A stretch of DNA of 64,000 bases from Zoroaster sp. YZ-2022 (taxonomy: Eukaryota; Echinodermata; Asteroidea; Forcipulatida; Zoroasteridae). The stretch lies in assembly GCA_029582265.1 (NCBI GenBank), contig CM055820.1:16698485-16762484 (forward strand), in the 5' to 3' direction. A model generated the notes under the pieces. The model was given only the letters and a program-made list of their open reading frames with translations, was not told where the DNA came from and did not search any database. A program made the translations under genes and the position numbers. Shown in pieces: positions 1-11,325 of the stretch; within the stretch, counting starts at the first letter, position 1; each line of letters starts with the position of its first letter.

Positions 1-1254
1 AGAAGGGCGGAAATGTAGGTCAAATCATTTTTGCGTTTTCACGAAGAGACACATCTGTCAGTGTGCGCGTGATCACGTGACATGCGCATCCCTTTCCTAT
101 GTAAAAAAAACACGTATTCAGATGGGCGTATAAGTAGGTCATCTCACTTTTTAGGTTTCACGAAGAGACACATATCTTTGACTAATTACTATGGCAATTA
201 GCCAATATTTTTAAAGAAATTAGTTAGTCAATGGAGAGGTTAAACTTTTACCGAATCATGTAAGGGGTTTTAAACTGCAAACCGTGGCTTTAGTATTGCA
301 GATTTGCAGTTTTAAGGTAAGCACAGTATACAATGTAAATCTCAATCACGCCATTTGAGATATGTGGCTCTTCCTGAAAACGGTGACGTTATGTACATGC
401 TCATGATAATAACCTGCCTAATTGTGTCTGTTTGCAGGGGCAACCTCGCTTTCAAATGTCATTGATTTTTAAGTAAATTAATTGAAATATAACTACATCT
501 ATTTTATTTATTCCTTATGTTAGGAATGAACTTCTCTTTGTAATTATCATATTATTGGGCCTTCTCGCTGGTACATGCAGCATGTAATTTTAAGCTACAG
601 AGTGTGGTTGTGAGAATTTCACTTTCGTATTAGTTATCGTGAATAAGGCGACAAGATATATAGGCTGTACAGAAAAAGTTGCATACGTTTTCAAACGCCA
701 ATGTTATTCCTTTCGTTTAACAGAAACAATTACATTCCCATTGAGAATTTGAAAATTAACAGGCAGCACTGCAGCATTAACGTGACAATAAGTGTTTACA
801 TTTTATTTTGGTTCTAACTTTTCGGAAATTTAAATGTCCTGTGAGCAGTGTATTTACCAAACTTTATTTCTTGGTGCTGAATTAAAAACAATTTTAAATG
901 CTTTTTTTTTGTTTTTGTTTATAGTGGATTATTAATTGTTTATCTAATAATCAAAAATTTACCCCCGAATTTTCGAAGTTTTAACGAAACGTTCGTGACG
1001 TGTACACAAAGGCAGATAATTTCTATGTACCGTGAAACGCAGCGCAAGCCCCCATCGTGCGGTGGAAAACACACCGAATGCAATGCTAACATTACGGTGT
1101 TATTTTATGAAATAACAGAAACAGTTGAGTCAAAGTTCTGATCATTTAAAAAAAACTCAAAACAAGCGCAGGCATAATGAGAAAGGTTTAATGTTTTTAT
1201 TTTTGTCCTGCCAGGATATAAAAATCAGACACGATGTTTTTATTAATGCGGAAA
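1..1254. other. Intergenic, no gene seen
   Basis: AT-rich sequence with no open frame or splice pattern I can support. The only structure noticed is a degenerate direct repeat of about 40 bases at 15-55 and 134-175, both containing the string CACGAAGAGACACAT. Confidence 0.5.
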
Positions 1255-1255
1255 A

Positions 1256-1630
1256 TCACGGCATGTTTTCATGCCGTGAACACTGACACGGTGAGCATGG
1301 TGTGAACATGTCGTTTTGCACGGAAGTGGACTGGGTTATGCATGGGAGTATTATAAAGCGTCTTTCTCGCTTTAAAAACACCTCTCTTCGTTCGAGCCTT
1401 CTTACATAGCGGGAATATCGTTGGAATTGCATCTGGTAGCAGCATGGCCTTATAAGCCATACCAAACTGGCTATGAAGGCCCCGTTCAAAGCATGTCTGC
1501 TCGAACTGTGCACTAAATGAGTGTTCCGTCGGTCCCGACCACTTCGCTCTGGATCAGACGGAAATCGTTGTAGACTAACACCTTCTTTGGTGGTGTTGCT
1601 GCAACCTGCAGCGACACACCTCGATGGCAT
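1256..1630 (-). pseudogene. THAP zinc-finger domain pseudogene
   Basis: Read on the minus strand from the ATG at 1628-1630, the frame opens with MPSRCVAAGCSN and then GVSLQRFPSDPE. This is the N-terminal signature of a THAP domain (first Cys pair, then the GVSLxxFP block), a DNA-binding zinc finger related to the P-element transposase. The rest of the domain continues in another frame: GPTEHS, then QTCFERGLHSQFGMAYK, then LLPDAIPTIFP, which is the family's end motif. So there is a frameshift around 1520-1540, and about 15 residues usually found between the FPxDP and GPTEHS blocks appear to be missing. The second zinc pair (normally C-x2-H just after HS) reads FSAQF, so both ligands look lost. 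No intron is seen. I call a dead, possibly transposase-derived or processed copy. The family call is firm; its origin is not known. Confidence 0.75.
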
Positions 1631-2495
1631 TATCGAAAATAATAAGCTTCAAACCTGACAGAAAACTTGAGGAAACTTTTTCTCTAGCATGCAGTTGTGC
1701 GCTGTATACGATGCATACTTGGGCAAGTGCTGTGGATCGCGGATCGGGAATCGCCTCAGTGTACGTCACGAATTTTATGTTAATGAGGGGTATGGGCGTG
1801 TCGAAGCGCACCCCCTAAATTAAAAAATTAATATTTTCATGGTATAAACGTGAGGGCAAATATATGTTCCAGTAGGCATACTTTATTGTATACAATGAAA
1901 AAAACCTATTTCACAGGACCTTTAATTCCCCCGCCCCCTTGAAACAAAATCCTATATACGCCATTCGAAAAGCACTGCAAATGCAAACAAAATAGCAAGA
2001 TAAAGGCACTAAATGCGTTATAGTCACATGAGGGGTAGGCCATATGTGTCGCGAGGGTGTGGTGGGGGAGTTGCGGGTTGCCTTGTCGGGACAGGATATT
2101 ATTTAAAATAATTATTTCCAATTTTACATTGTAAATTATTTGTCTTTACTCTGAACTATTTAGATCCCCAAAATCGCTTATATCGCTGAGCACCTAAGCA
2201 TTTGTTTGCAATTATGTTCAATTACTCCTTGTTATTCATACGGACTGCAAGGGCATGATTTATCATACAGAGTAAAACAATGCGACTCGCACGACGAAAC
2301 CCAAAAAATAAAATGGATCATTTTTTTCACCGCTCAGATGCAATACCGCCCTCAAGAGGCTGAAACTTTGTTATTACGTTCATGTTTACAGACCACTCCA
2401 CATATTTTAAATTTTATGCCAAAAGCTGCTCCAAAATTCATAAATATGAGTTTTCCCTCAGTATTTTGCAGTTACTAAGGTAATCTTGAAACTGG
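1631..2495. other. Intergenic, no gene seen
   Basis: No coding signal or clear repeat recognised. Short open frames here lack any family resemblance. Confidence 0.45.
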
Positions 2496-3211
2496 GGAAA
2501 GAATGTCGTATCCGACCGCCACTTTTTTTTAGGGTTTTTTGGAATTTTTTACAACCACTAACCAGTTAAAAATGATTCCATCGATTTTTGGGGGTACAGA
2601 AAGCGAAAACTGTCTTTAAAATCCACTTTTATGATGGTTTTCGGACTTGATTTCCCTTCTAAAAAAATCCTCCCCTTCAGAAAATAGAAGGATTCTATTA
2701 TAGTTGCCACTACGCATGTACAATGACTGTGATGGTCACTAATTGTGAAGTTTACAAGATCAGACTGACATGACTGAGGAAGACATCGTATACCAAAAAT
2801 GCCTGATTTTTCATGAAATAAATATCCTGGAATAAGTAAGACTAATTGCGGTGACACCATGTGGAATCTCAATTGAGTAGTAATTAGTTCTGAAAAGAAC
2901 TGGGGGTACAACTCGACGTTTCGATCAGTATGCTCTGATCGTCTTCATCGATCGAAACGTCGAAACGTCGAGTTGTACCCCCAGTTCTTTTCAGAACTAA
3001 TTACTACTCAATTGAGATTCCACATGGTGTCACCGCAATTAGTCTTACTTATCATCCTCACCATGCAACGCTACAAGTTTTACCTATCCTGGAATAATTT
3101 GAAGTATATGTCCATCATCATCCATATGTTCTCCATCTTACTATGTAGGTAATATTACATTATTGGTTGTATTTAATGAGAAAAAGTGGCGGTCGGATAC
3201 GACATTCTACC
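2496..3211 (+). mobile_element. TIR element (family GGAAAGAATGTCG), copy 1
   Basis: A non-autonomous DNA element with termini GGAAAGAATGTCGTATCC and GGATACGACATTCTACC, extending inward as GACCGCCACTTTTT and its complement. Two further copies lie at 49600-50054 and 52866-53298 (opposite orientation). This copy is longer because a hairpin element is inserted at 2832-3052. The interior matches the other copies closely (for example the TTCGGACTTGATTTCCCTTC block). I could not find a clean target duplication, so the superfamily is unassigned. There is no coding capacity. Confidence 0.8.
2832..3052. mobile_element. Foldback element nested in TIR element
   Basis: A long inverted repeat: the left arm from 2832 (ATAAGTAAGACTAATTGCGG onward) is repeated as its complement ending at 3052, with arms of about 90 bases that look identical and a short spacer around 2925-2955. 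The words ATCCTGGAATAA occur just before the left arm and again downstream at about 3088-3100. Related, much more decayed single-armed sequences lie at about 32140-32330 and 37010-37195 inside the rolling-circle array. Confidence 0.75.
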
Positions 3212-4066
3212 AAAAATTATGACCCAGTGGATGGAATAAAATGTGTAAATATAATTTTATTGTAATTCTAGGCAATGACGGATCGGGTGGGGGAGTGGGG
3301 AAAGGGTCCGTACCAACCCCTGTTTCAATCGCCGTGTGAATATATAGTCCTATATACCTTAGGTTTTGGTTGTGCCCCATTAATTTTTGCCGTGTCTCCT
3401 CCCTTACTCAAAACCGCCCCTTAGGCTTCGTTATATCGGATAGATTATATTTGAATTTGTAAATGGGAGGTGTGTGTGTCATCTGTTTTGTTTTTCTGCA
3501 TGAATTAATACATGTTTTCTAAAGCTTACTCCAAATAATTGTTTGAACAAAAAGTACATTAAATTTTAGTTATAGGATCCCCTTGCGAAAAACGTAATAT
3601 TTTATTGCGTAAGTAAATACAGAGTAAAACAATTGTTTCATATAGGCATATATTTATCTCTATACGTAATAATAATAGTTCGGCCAATGAAGGCTACGTA
3701 ATACCGGAGTTATGATACATATATATTTGAACGTGTTCACATCAACCGAGCCACTGATTTCTGTATGACCTGAAGCTTCTGTAGTTGGGAATCGGGCAAG
3801 CAATACAAGAGACTATTACAAGTGCCAACAAATTGGGTGATAGCGCCCCCTTGTGGTAAAACATGTACGGCGGTAAAACATAACATTAAGACGTCTTACA
3901 GATTTTCCCAGTGAAACCAAGTTGGTCATTGAATATCAGGCCAAAAAACACGGACAAACACATGTTTGTGGGGAAAAAAACTTAATGTGAGTGTATAATC
4001 GCCATGTAACGATGACCGAATACTTGATAGTTGAATAATAAAAAGCACATGATAATGGAGGGGAAC
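3212..4066. other. Intergenic, no gene seen
   Basis: AT-rich, with no coding signal or repeat boundary that I could support. Confidence 0.4.
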
Positions 4067-4197
4067 CAGTGGCGTAAATCCGTGTCGAAAAAAAAGGGGG
4101 GGGGGCTATGATATTGAAATTTGTTTGCATTGTTTTAATACAAACAATTATAATCCTGAACCCTGAACCCCCCCCCCCTCCCGTGGTTACGCCACAG
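4067..4197. mobile_element. Short MITE-like element, CAGTGGCGTAA ends
   Basis: The sequence begins CAGTGGCGTAAATCC and ends GGTTACGCCACAG, so the outer ~11 bases are inverted. A run of G near the left end and a run of C near the right end extend the pairing. No target duplication is evident. The ends resemble hAT-type non-autonomous elements, but this is only a resemblance. Confidence 0.5.
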
Positions 4198-4649
4198 CTG
4201 TCAGAAAGACAACACCCAGACGTTCAAAGAAACAAACGGACCATAAATATTTAAACAAACCAAATTATTAGCTTATTATTTATCACCGCATGAAAAATTA
4301 AGGGGTTGGGGTGATCCTATGGACCACCCCTGGGCCAAAAGTGAGGGGTATATATTCCCCATCCCCCAGGAGTTACGCCCGTGAGGGGAACACAGTGTCC
4401 ACGGCTTCTGTTTTTTCTTCTATTTTTGTTTTGCAAACAAGAATTGACATCGTACGCTTCCCATTATGCATTCGTATTATAATATTGAATGTTGGACTTA
4501 ATAATCCACAGTCTTGAATTACTAGGATTATTCAGACATGATTTGCTTCGGAATTAATTTGATAAGTAACAAATAAATAAATAATTAAATGGAAAATACA
4601 ACAAATTATATTTATACCCCCAAAATAAAACAATTCCAGAGAGACTTTG

Positions 4650-4705
4650 AAATGAACTCGGAGGCGAGCGTGTATACCACTATGCCACCAAGCAAATCCA
4701 AACCT
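4650..4705 (-). other. tRNA-like fragment (A-box)
   Basis: On the minus strand the sequence TGGTGGCATAGTGGTATA matches a tRNA 5' half with an A-box (TGGCATAGTGG fits TRGYNNARYGG), followed by CGCTCGCCTC and GAGTTC. The distance to any B-box-like string is too short for a complete tRNA and no acceptor stem is seen. It is probably a tRNA pseudogene or the head of a tRNA-derived SINE. Confidence 0.35.
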
Positions 4706-4830
4706 TGGCTGAAGTAATTATAGAAGTACATTAATATAAAAGCTTATAGAAGGTAATGGCAATTATTCTCTGAATAAATAATATCGTATATAAATAATAC
4801 CGTCTTACCCACCCCGCTGAGTTCTTATAT

Positions 4831-4850
4831 TGGGGGGTGGGGGGGGGGGG
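4831..4850 (+). repeat. G-homopolymer tract
   Basis: Six G, one T, then a run of about twelve G. Simple low-complexity tract able to form a quadruplex; no associated gene. Confidence 0.6.
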
Positions 4851-5159
4851 CATTTGTTAGGGCACTTTAACGGCACTAAAGTGGTAATCCTTATTTGCTC
4901 TTAGATAATATTTAATTTTAGGGTGAGGGTTGAGGGCACAAGCATTTGAGGGTTTGGATACAGTGCCGCTGACCCTCCCCTTTATACACATATCCATTCC
5001 GTATACAATACACATTAATATCATAATGTATATAGCCAGTGAGAAATAGCGGGAAAAGTGACTCTCTGACGTCATTATACTAGGTCATTAACGGTCATTA
5101 GCCTCTGTGTAAATGAAACGAGTAATACAATCAATTATAAATGATTTGTACTCTTTATA

Positions 5160-5385
5160 CACTCACTGGCCATAAGTATTGCAACATTGAAATTCACACC
5201 AAAGTTCAGTTTGGATAACTGTGTTACAATAATTTATTTTATTTTATTTACACTACTTAAGACTTCTTGAAAGTGCCTGTGTTTTGAAGTCAATGTTCTT
5301 TTTTACTGTTCTTGCTCGGGTAACCTGATAATTGCGGCCATCCGTCTAGGCAATGTCTCGTACAAATTCTTGTTGCCAGTGAGTG
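5160..5385. mobile_element. Tc1/mariner-like MITE, copy 1
   Basis: The left end CACTCACTGGCCATAAGTAT and right end GCCAGTGAGTG are inverted and flanked by TA on both sides (5158-5159 and 5386-5387), the target duplication of the Tc1/mariner superfamily. A second copy with the same interior (AAGACTTCTTGA, TGCCTGTGTTTTGAAGTC) lies at 59950-60178. There is no transposase frame; non-autonomous. Confidence 0.8.
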
Positions 5386-5417
5386 TATAAAGCAGGCTAT
5401 GCCATGTGAATAAATAA

Positions 5418-5686
5418 ATTGGTGATTGTTCTCACAAAACAAATGTGTCTTTAGGGAGATTTTTTTCTCTAGTTAAAAAAACGTTACTTTTACTGCGATT
5501 TTGTTTTTGGGGGATTTTTTTGGTCGGTCGGGTCTAGGGATAATATTCCGTTGAAATCTTCTGGAGGTAGGCGCGATCAGAATTTTCTTTTATCATTAGA
5601 CCAATAATTTGACAAAGTGAAGAAATAAAACAATGCCAAATCGGGTCGAGTCAAATCCAGTAGGTTGGGTAAGGACGATCACCAAT
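5418..5686. mobile_element. MITE, ATTGGTGATYGT ends, copy 1
   Basis: Begins ATTGGTGATTGTTC and ends GGACGATCACCAAT, giving inverted ends of about 14 bases. A second copy is at 10365-10791. The target duplication is unclear. Non-coding. Confidence 0.55.
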
Positions 5687-6338
5687 CAATTAAGTTGTTT
5701 ACATTAACAAAATCATCAAGTCATCCAGACCAATAACGTATGTTCCACACAAATTACATTTTCCATTGATTTTATTTTAACATTTACACGATCAGATAGG
5801 ATAAACATTTATCATATTTGTTAGCAGATTTAAATAGAAATATCAAGTTATATATATTTTTTGTACATATTTGAGATTTAATCAAGAAGCAGTATTTTTC
5901 CAGAAATTCATTCGCATTTGCATGATGTGTCCTCACAGAAAATAATTTGTATAATTTTACATTAGCAGCGATACGGTGGTGTGGGGACGGGAGGGGGATG
6001 TCCCCCAGTGTGTATGACAAGAGGCAGGTAATAGCATTACCTCTAATGATAAGAGCGCACAAATGATTACATTATTAAATTGTATTATCTATATAACAAT
6101 TAGCGTATTTATAATTTAGCCCCATTTTTTCTTAAGATCTTCGACATCAGCAGCACTGAGCAAACAATGCTTCATACATTACGTTGATGTAAGGGCAGAA
6201 ATCAAATCAATTGTTTATCACCCAAAGCAAAAATTTAATAAATCTATACATTTCTACCGTATTTGTTTTAGGTTTGATTTCACAAAAATAGAACCCCAAA
6301 CGATGTCAAAATTCAAAAAATATTTCGGAATTTACCGT

Positions 6339-6412
6339 GGGGGTGGGGTAGGGATAGTTTCCGAGTGGTCATGGTGGTGGTGGTGGGGGAGGGGGTGGGG
6401 TGGGGTGGGGAG
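6339..6412 (+). other. G-rich quadruplex-prone tract
   Basis: Many runs of three to five G separated by one to four bases (GGGGGTGGGGTAGGG, then GGTGG repeats, then GGGGGAGGGGGTGGGG). This satisfies the usual G-quadruplex pattern. No gene start is visible nearby. Confidence 0.55.
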
Positions 6413-6487
6413 TTATATCATGTGCCCTGCTCCCTACTGCCCCCAAATCGTATTCAAGAAATAGCTGTCACTTGTTCAATTACTTGC

Positions 6488-6678
6488 TTTAAAGGGACAG
6501 TGTTAGTTTTAGATTTACTCATTGACTGAAAATAATACCCAACATGATAAGGTCATATTACTGTTGCTTCTGCATAAATGCGCATAATTTCAGTCACTGT
6601 GTTCATCTTAAACTAGGACACCGATTCCATGCTCTGTGTTAAAGTCGGCTCTTTTTTTGACGATATTGTCCCTTTAAA
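6488..6678. mobile_element. MITE with TTTAAAGGGACA ends
   Basis: Inverted ends TTTAAAGGGACAGT and TGTCCCTTTAA enclose about 190 bases. Related interior words (CACTAGGACAC…GATTCCATG, GATATTG.CC…TTTAA) recur at about 22010-22200, 45236-45420 and 54713-54830, so this is a dispersed family. Confidence 0.65.
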
Positions 6679-6692
6679 CGAAGGTACATCAT

Positions 6693-7047
6693 TAAAAGGA
6701 AGGTACAACATTGTATAATGTTGGCAAAACTTCTGATAGTATTCTTACTCTTTTTGTACCAATAAATACATTATTCAACCAACATGTGAACGTTTCAGTT
6801 CAATACGGAGTCTAAGTCATGAGACAAGTGTTAAAAAAACATCCACAATTATTACTGAAAACACACAACATGAAAACACAAAATGTGCATATTTGGTCAT
6901 GTTTTCTCTGAAATGAGAACACCTTTGATAGAATAATGTTCAGACTGACTGGTACCTTGACCAACTTCACATCAAGTTAGCTTTCAGATAATAATTTGGT
7001 ATATCTGGGCAATCAGACAGAATACCAATGTTGTACCTTCCCTTTAA
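6693..7047. mobile_element. MITE with AAGGTACAACATTG ends
   Basis: The left end AAAAGGAAGGTACAACATTG and right end CAATGTTGTACCTTCCCTTT are inverted over about 20 bases. Similar inverted ends (GGGAAGTTACAACA…ATGTTGTACATTCCC) occur at about 32665-32855 and 37535-37735 inside the two large array units. Confidence 0.65.
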
Positions 7048-7344
7048 GCAAACAAATTCTTTCTTTTGTTTTTAGCAAAGGAATTCCTAAAGAAAGTATT
7101 ACTTACGAGCAAAAACAAGCATACTAGTTGATCTTAAATAATAATCTGAAAATATCAAATAATTGTGAATTAAAATTAGTATGAAATTATGTACACATGT
7201 TCACCCTTACAATTGTTTTTGTTTTATATGCCTAAATGGTGAACGAACACTGTCACATTACTTTTCTTGGTAGAAAGTCATGTTACAGCATTCAGTGAAC
7301 CATTTCTGAAAATAAACTTTGTACCTTATTTTTTGTAACCAATG

Positions 7345-7590
7345 TATACATAACAGCAAAAGAAACGTCACCCCCTAAATTTTGATAAGTCTGAGAACGT
7401 GTTTAGCTTATGTGTCCTCAGACGTCATGCATGACGAATTTTGAGGTCAACCAAATTTGCCACATTGTGTTCGTGTTACACTCCATACTCATAATATTCT
7501 TCATTAAACAAATTATATTAATTATAAAATGAAAATAATAACTATTTTTAGGGGTGACGTGTCTTTTGCTTCTGACGTTTCTTATGTATA
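7345..7590. mobile_element. TIR element with TATACATAA…AAACGTCACCCC ends
   Basis: The left end TATACATAACAGCAAAAGAA then ACGTCACCCCCTAAA is mirrored on the right by TTTTTAGGGGTGACGTG, CTTTTGCT and CTTATGTATA. The interrupted inverted ends are about 40 bases long. It sits inside the first copy of the local tandem duplication. Confidence 0.6.
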
Positions 7591-8349
7591 AATTATATAT
7601 CCTGTGACACAAGGGGCACCAAATATCGCCCAAATATGCTCTAATCATTGTATGATTGCTGTAAACCATAATCATGTCTAGTAGTATTTTAGCTAGGTCT
7701 CAAATTGTTTGTACATTTTCATAATTTTATCAGAAAACGAACTTTCATTTTATAGGAGAAGCTTTAATTTAATTTTTTTTTGTAATTTCACAATCCTCAT
7801 GAAGTATAATGGAACATAACCTTATTTTCCATTGGTTTGTATTTTTAAGAATGCTTATACACTTGTTTCTAGTCCACAAAACATTAAGCTCGCAATAATG
7901 GCGCCCTGCATCCCCAAGAGGAAAATATACTGATGTTTATGTGCTTGTGAAGACCAAAAACCGGGGATTTATTTTGTTTGGCCTAACAAAGGACTAAATA
8001 CTGTGAAATGCTAAACAAAGCTAATGAAAGTTTAACATTTTATATAAATATTGTATACAATTAAAGGCACAATATTTTTGAAAAAATTATTTTTAAATTC
8101 TAAAATATTTTTGTGAGATTTAACTACCCCATATATTTTTTCGATTGAATTCAAATTCAATTTAAGTAAAATTAATTATCTGCTTTATTCATGCAATAGT
8201 TTTTAAACTTTTGGTTTGATTTTTATTCGAACAAAATATTGTTGTTTAATATTTTGTATTTCGTAAGTTTAAATTTTGTGCATTTTGTTTCATGTATTTA
8301 TCTTTGTTTATCTAATGTTCGATATCTTTGTGTCTTTTTCATTATCACC

Positions 8350-8422
8350 AGCGCCTCGGATTAGGTTTCTAGATTGATGGCGCTTTATAAGTTTCATTAT
8401 TATTATTATTATTATTATTATT
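8350..8422 (+). mobile_element. Non-LTR retroelement 3' tail with (ATT)n
   Basis: The sequence GCGCCTCGGATTAGG…GGCGCTTTATAAG followed by ATT repeats has the inverted GCGCC/GGCGC stem and trinucleotide tail typical of L2/CR1-type LINE 3' ends or SINEs that borrow them. Comparable tails are at 58450-58519 and 63264-63340. Only the tail remains. Confidence 0.5.
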
Positions 8423-9990
8423 AAATCTCAATATATATCCTAACTTTATACAGTGATAACTTTCAATAATTATTGAACTGTGTTGTTGAATACTTGGTTA
8501 TGTTCGCAATGCAAATGCTGCAATTTGTTGTTTTTCCATACCGTAGAGAGAATTTTTGTCTTAAAGTTGGCTATAAATATCTACCATTATTTTGTTTGTA
8601 TTTTAAGAGAATGCTTATTTGTTAATAGTCCACAAAACATTACGCTTGCAATGTTGGCGCCCTGCATTCCCCAAGACTAATGTGATAAATGAATATTGTG
8701 TAATATTCAATCTGTGATAGCTCGGATAATACAGGACAGAATACTGTAAAATACTAATAAACAAAGCTAATAAAAGTTAAACATTTTATATAAATATTGC
8801 ATACAATTAAAGGCACGAGATCTTTTAGATAATTACTTTAATTAAAACATATATTTCGAGAGTTAATTTCCCCTATAAACTTAATTTTGGTCGATTCAAT
8901 TCAAATTCAATTCATTTCAATATCCCCTATTAACATAAAATGTTCGATTCAATTCAAATTCAATTATTTGCTTTAATTATGTTTGGATATTTTGTTTTCA
9001 TTATAAATTAAATCTCAATATATATCCTAATTTACACTGTTAACTTTTAACATTCACTGAATTGTGTTGTTGAATAATTGGTTATGTTCGCAACGCATAA
9101 TTTATTCATATGCTGCCATTTATTGTTGAATTCATATTAACATTTGTCGTTATTCTGTATAGGTCTAAATGGTGAACGAACACTTATATTTTCTTGGTCA
9201 AAATGTTGATAAGAAAGTCATGTTACAACATTCTGTGAACCATTTCTGAAAATAAACTTTGTTCATTATATTTTGTCACCAATGTACATCTTGTCCTATG
9301 ACAGTCGCTGTAAACAATAATCATGTCTAGTAGTAATTTAGCTAGGTCTGAAATAAATTGTTTGTACATTTTCTAGAAGAAGCTTTTATTTGTTTTTGTT
9401 CTTATTTCACAATTCTTATTAAGTATACTGGAACATAATAACCTTATTTTCCATTTTTTTGTTTGTATTTGTAGAGAATGCTTATTTGTTAATAATCCAC
9501 AAAACATTACACTTGCAATGTTGGCGCCCTGCATTCCCCAAGACTAATGTGATAAATGAATATTGTGTGATATTCAATCGATGTTATCGATGGTTCGGAT
9601 AACACAGGGCTAAATACTATGAAATACTAAACAAAACTAATGAAAATTAAACATTTTATATAAATATGCATACAATTAAAGGCACAAGATATTTAAAATA
9701 ATTACTTTTAAACTCTAAAATATATTTCGAGATTTAACTTCCCCTACATTTTGTTCGATTCAATTCGATTCAAATTTAATAAAATTTAACTTCCGTTATA
9801 AACCTAGAATTTTCGATTATACTCAATTGAAATTAAAATGAAATTCATTATTTTCTGTATCGATTTTGATTATTTTTTTTTTGAAAAAACAAAATTAATT
9901 AGTTTTTAATATTTTGTTTTCATTATCAGTTAAATCTCAAAATATATTCCTATATTACACTGATATCCTTTAAGATTCATTATAAACTAT

Positions 9991-10364
9991 GATGTTGAAT
10001 AATATGTAATGTTCTCAACGCATATTTTATGCCTATGCAACAAATTATTGTTTGTCCATAGAGATAAGGTTTGTATTAAATTTCCCTTGATTATTTCTTC
10101 ATGAAACTGAAAGTGACTGTGCAAAATACATCTTCACAAATACCATAATAATCATGACCACTGAGACATATCCATTATTGACGAAATATTCAATTCTAAT
10201 ATATTAAGCACATCGATTGTAAGCAAAATGGTTGAGAAAATATAAGACTGTATGTCTTCTAAGAGGTCGTGAATATTCGTCCCTTTAAATTTGAACTGCA
10301 AAATATAGCTGTGTTGATAGACACTAAAGTCAGAAGGCCAATGTTACACATACAAAAACAAATA
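9991..10364. other. Intergenic, no gene seen
   Basis: AT-rich sequence without recognised features. Confidence 0.4.
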
Positions 10365-10791
10365 ATTGGTGATCGTCCTTAAAAAAAATCAGGGAGATTT
10401 TATTTTCTTTGTGGTCACACTACCATCTCGTTTAGAGACAATGGCCAGCCTGGAGATAATGTAAGTTTCAAACTATAAAATGTGAGGGAGAAGCGATAAG
10501 AATTGTGACATGACTTCATTTTGTTCTGATTACAAACACACCCCAATTAGCCTATTATAGTCTTTCCATACCCATACGCATATCATTCTCCATATAATGG
10601 GAGGGGGAGGAGGGTGGGAGGAATTTGTACCAATGTGAAAAACGTGCACATGTATCCATTTCCTTGAACTTGAATATCTCCAAACCCGCTGAAGGTGTGG
10701 AGGGGTGGGGGGAGGGGGAGGTGGGAATGGGACTGGGGCTGGGGCAACTTTATTGGTAAAACAATCAGATTGGGCAAGGACGATCACCAAT
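10365..10791. mobile_element. MITE, ATTGGTGATCGTCC ends, copy 2
   Basis: Ends ATTGGTGATCGTCC and GGACGATCACCAAT are perfect inverted repeats of 14 bases. It shares ends, and an AGGGAGATTTT block near the left, with the copy at 5418-5686. The right part includes a G-rich tract (about 10697-10745) with many GGG to GGGGGG runs. Confidence 0.65.
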
Positions 10792-11079
10792 CATTCATTT
10801 TTTCTCGGTCCGAAGAAATTATTAATTTGCTTTTAAAGCCACATGTTTTTGTCAAATATTTCTTGTTTAATTTAATTTTAGTCAAAAAAAAGATGATCTT
10901 TTTAATGAATTGTACGAATTCATTCAAACATTTACTAGAAAGAACATCCTTCCATCAATTCCTTACCGAATTGATATAGACATTTCTATAATACCTCAAC
11001 TTTTATTGACCTCCATCTCTAGTGACAAAATTCCTGTGTAATCAACTCAAAGATGCATCACCCTTGTGTTTGATACTTT

Positions 11080-11325
11080 CACCGGTTATTCCCAGCAGTT
11101 TTATTTTTAAAGTACCCTTTTCCTTGCAGACAGGCAAACAAATCATCTAATGTATGTTTTTAATGTAATAAAATTACCAAATGAATTGATGGCGGACCGT
11201 CATAAATTCATTTAGGCAATGAATTACTGTTAAACCGTGCTTTTTGACGTTTTTGTGAAGTATTTACTTAAACTATTTTCCCCTTTCTTTCAGTTAAACA
11301 AAAATATTGCTGGGAATCACCGGTG
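11080..11325. mobile_element. MITE with CACCGGTTATTCCCAGCA ends
   Basis: The left end CACCGGTTATTCCCAGCA and right end TGCTGGGAATCACCGGTG are inverted over 18 bases with one mismatch. The interior is non-coding. No target duplication is obvious. Confidence 0.7.

Larger units (their letters stand above)
7220..9990 (+). repeat. Three-copy degenerate local tandem duplication
   Basis: The same ordered blocks recur three times. Marker strings are TCCACAAAACATTA followed by GGCGCCCTGCAT, near 7875, 8630 and 9497, and TTTTATATAAATAT followed by CAATTAAAGGCAC, near 8038, 8785 and 9654. The block CTAAATGGTGAACGAACAC is present near 7233 and 9166. Spacing is about 750-870 bases. There is no open frame; copies are diverged and AT-rich. 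Confidence 0.7.

Noticed and set aside
10530..10790. Proline-rich frame at 10.5-10.8 kb
   Set aside because: It is the complement of a G-rich low-complexity tract within a MITE; no start context or homology.
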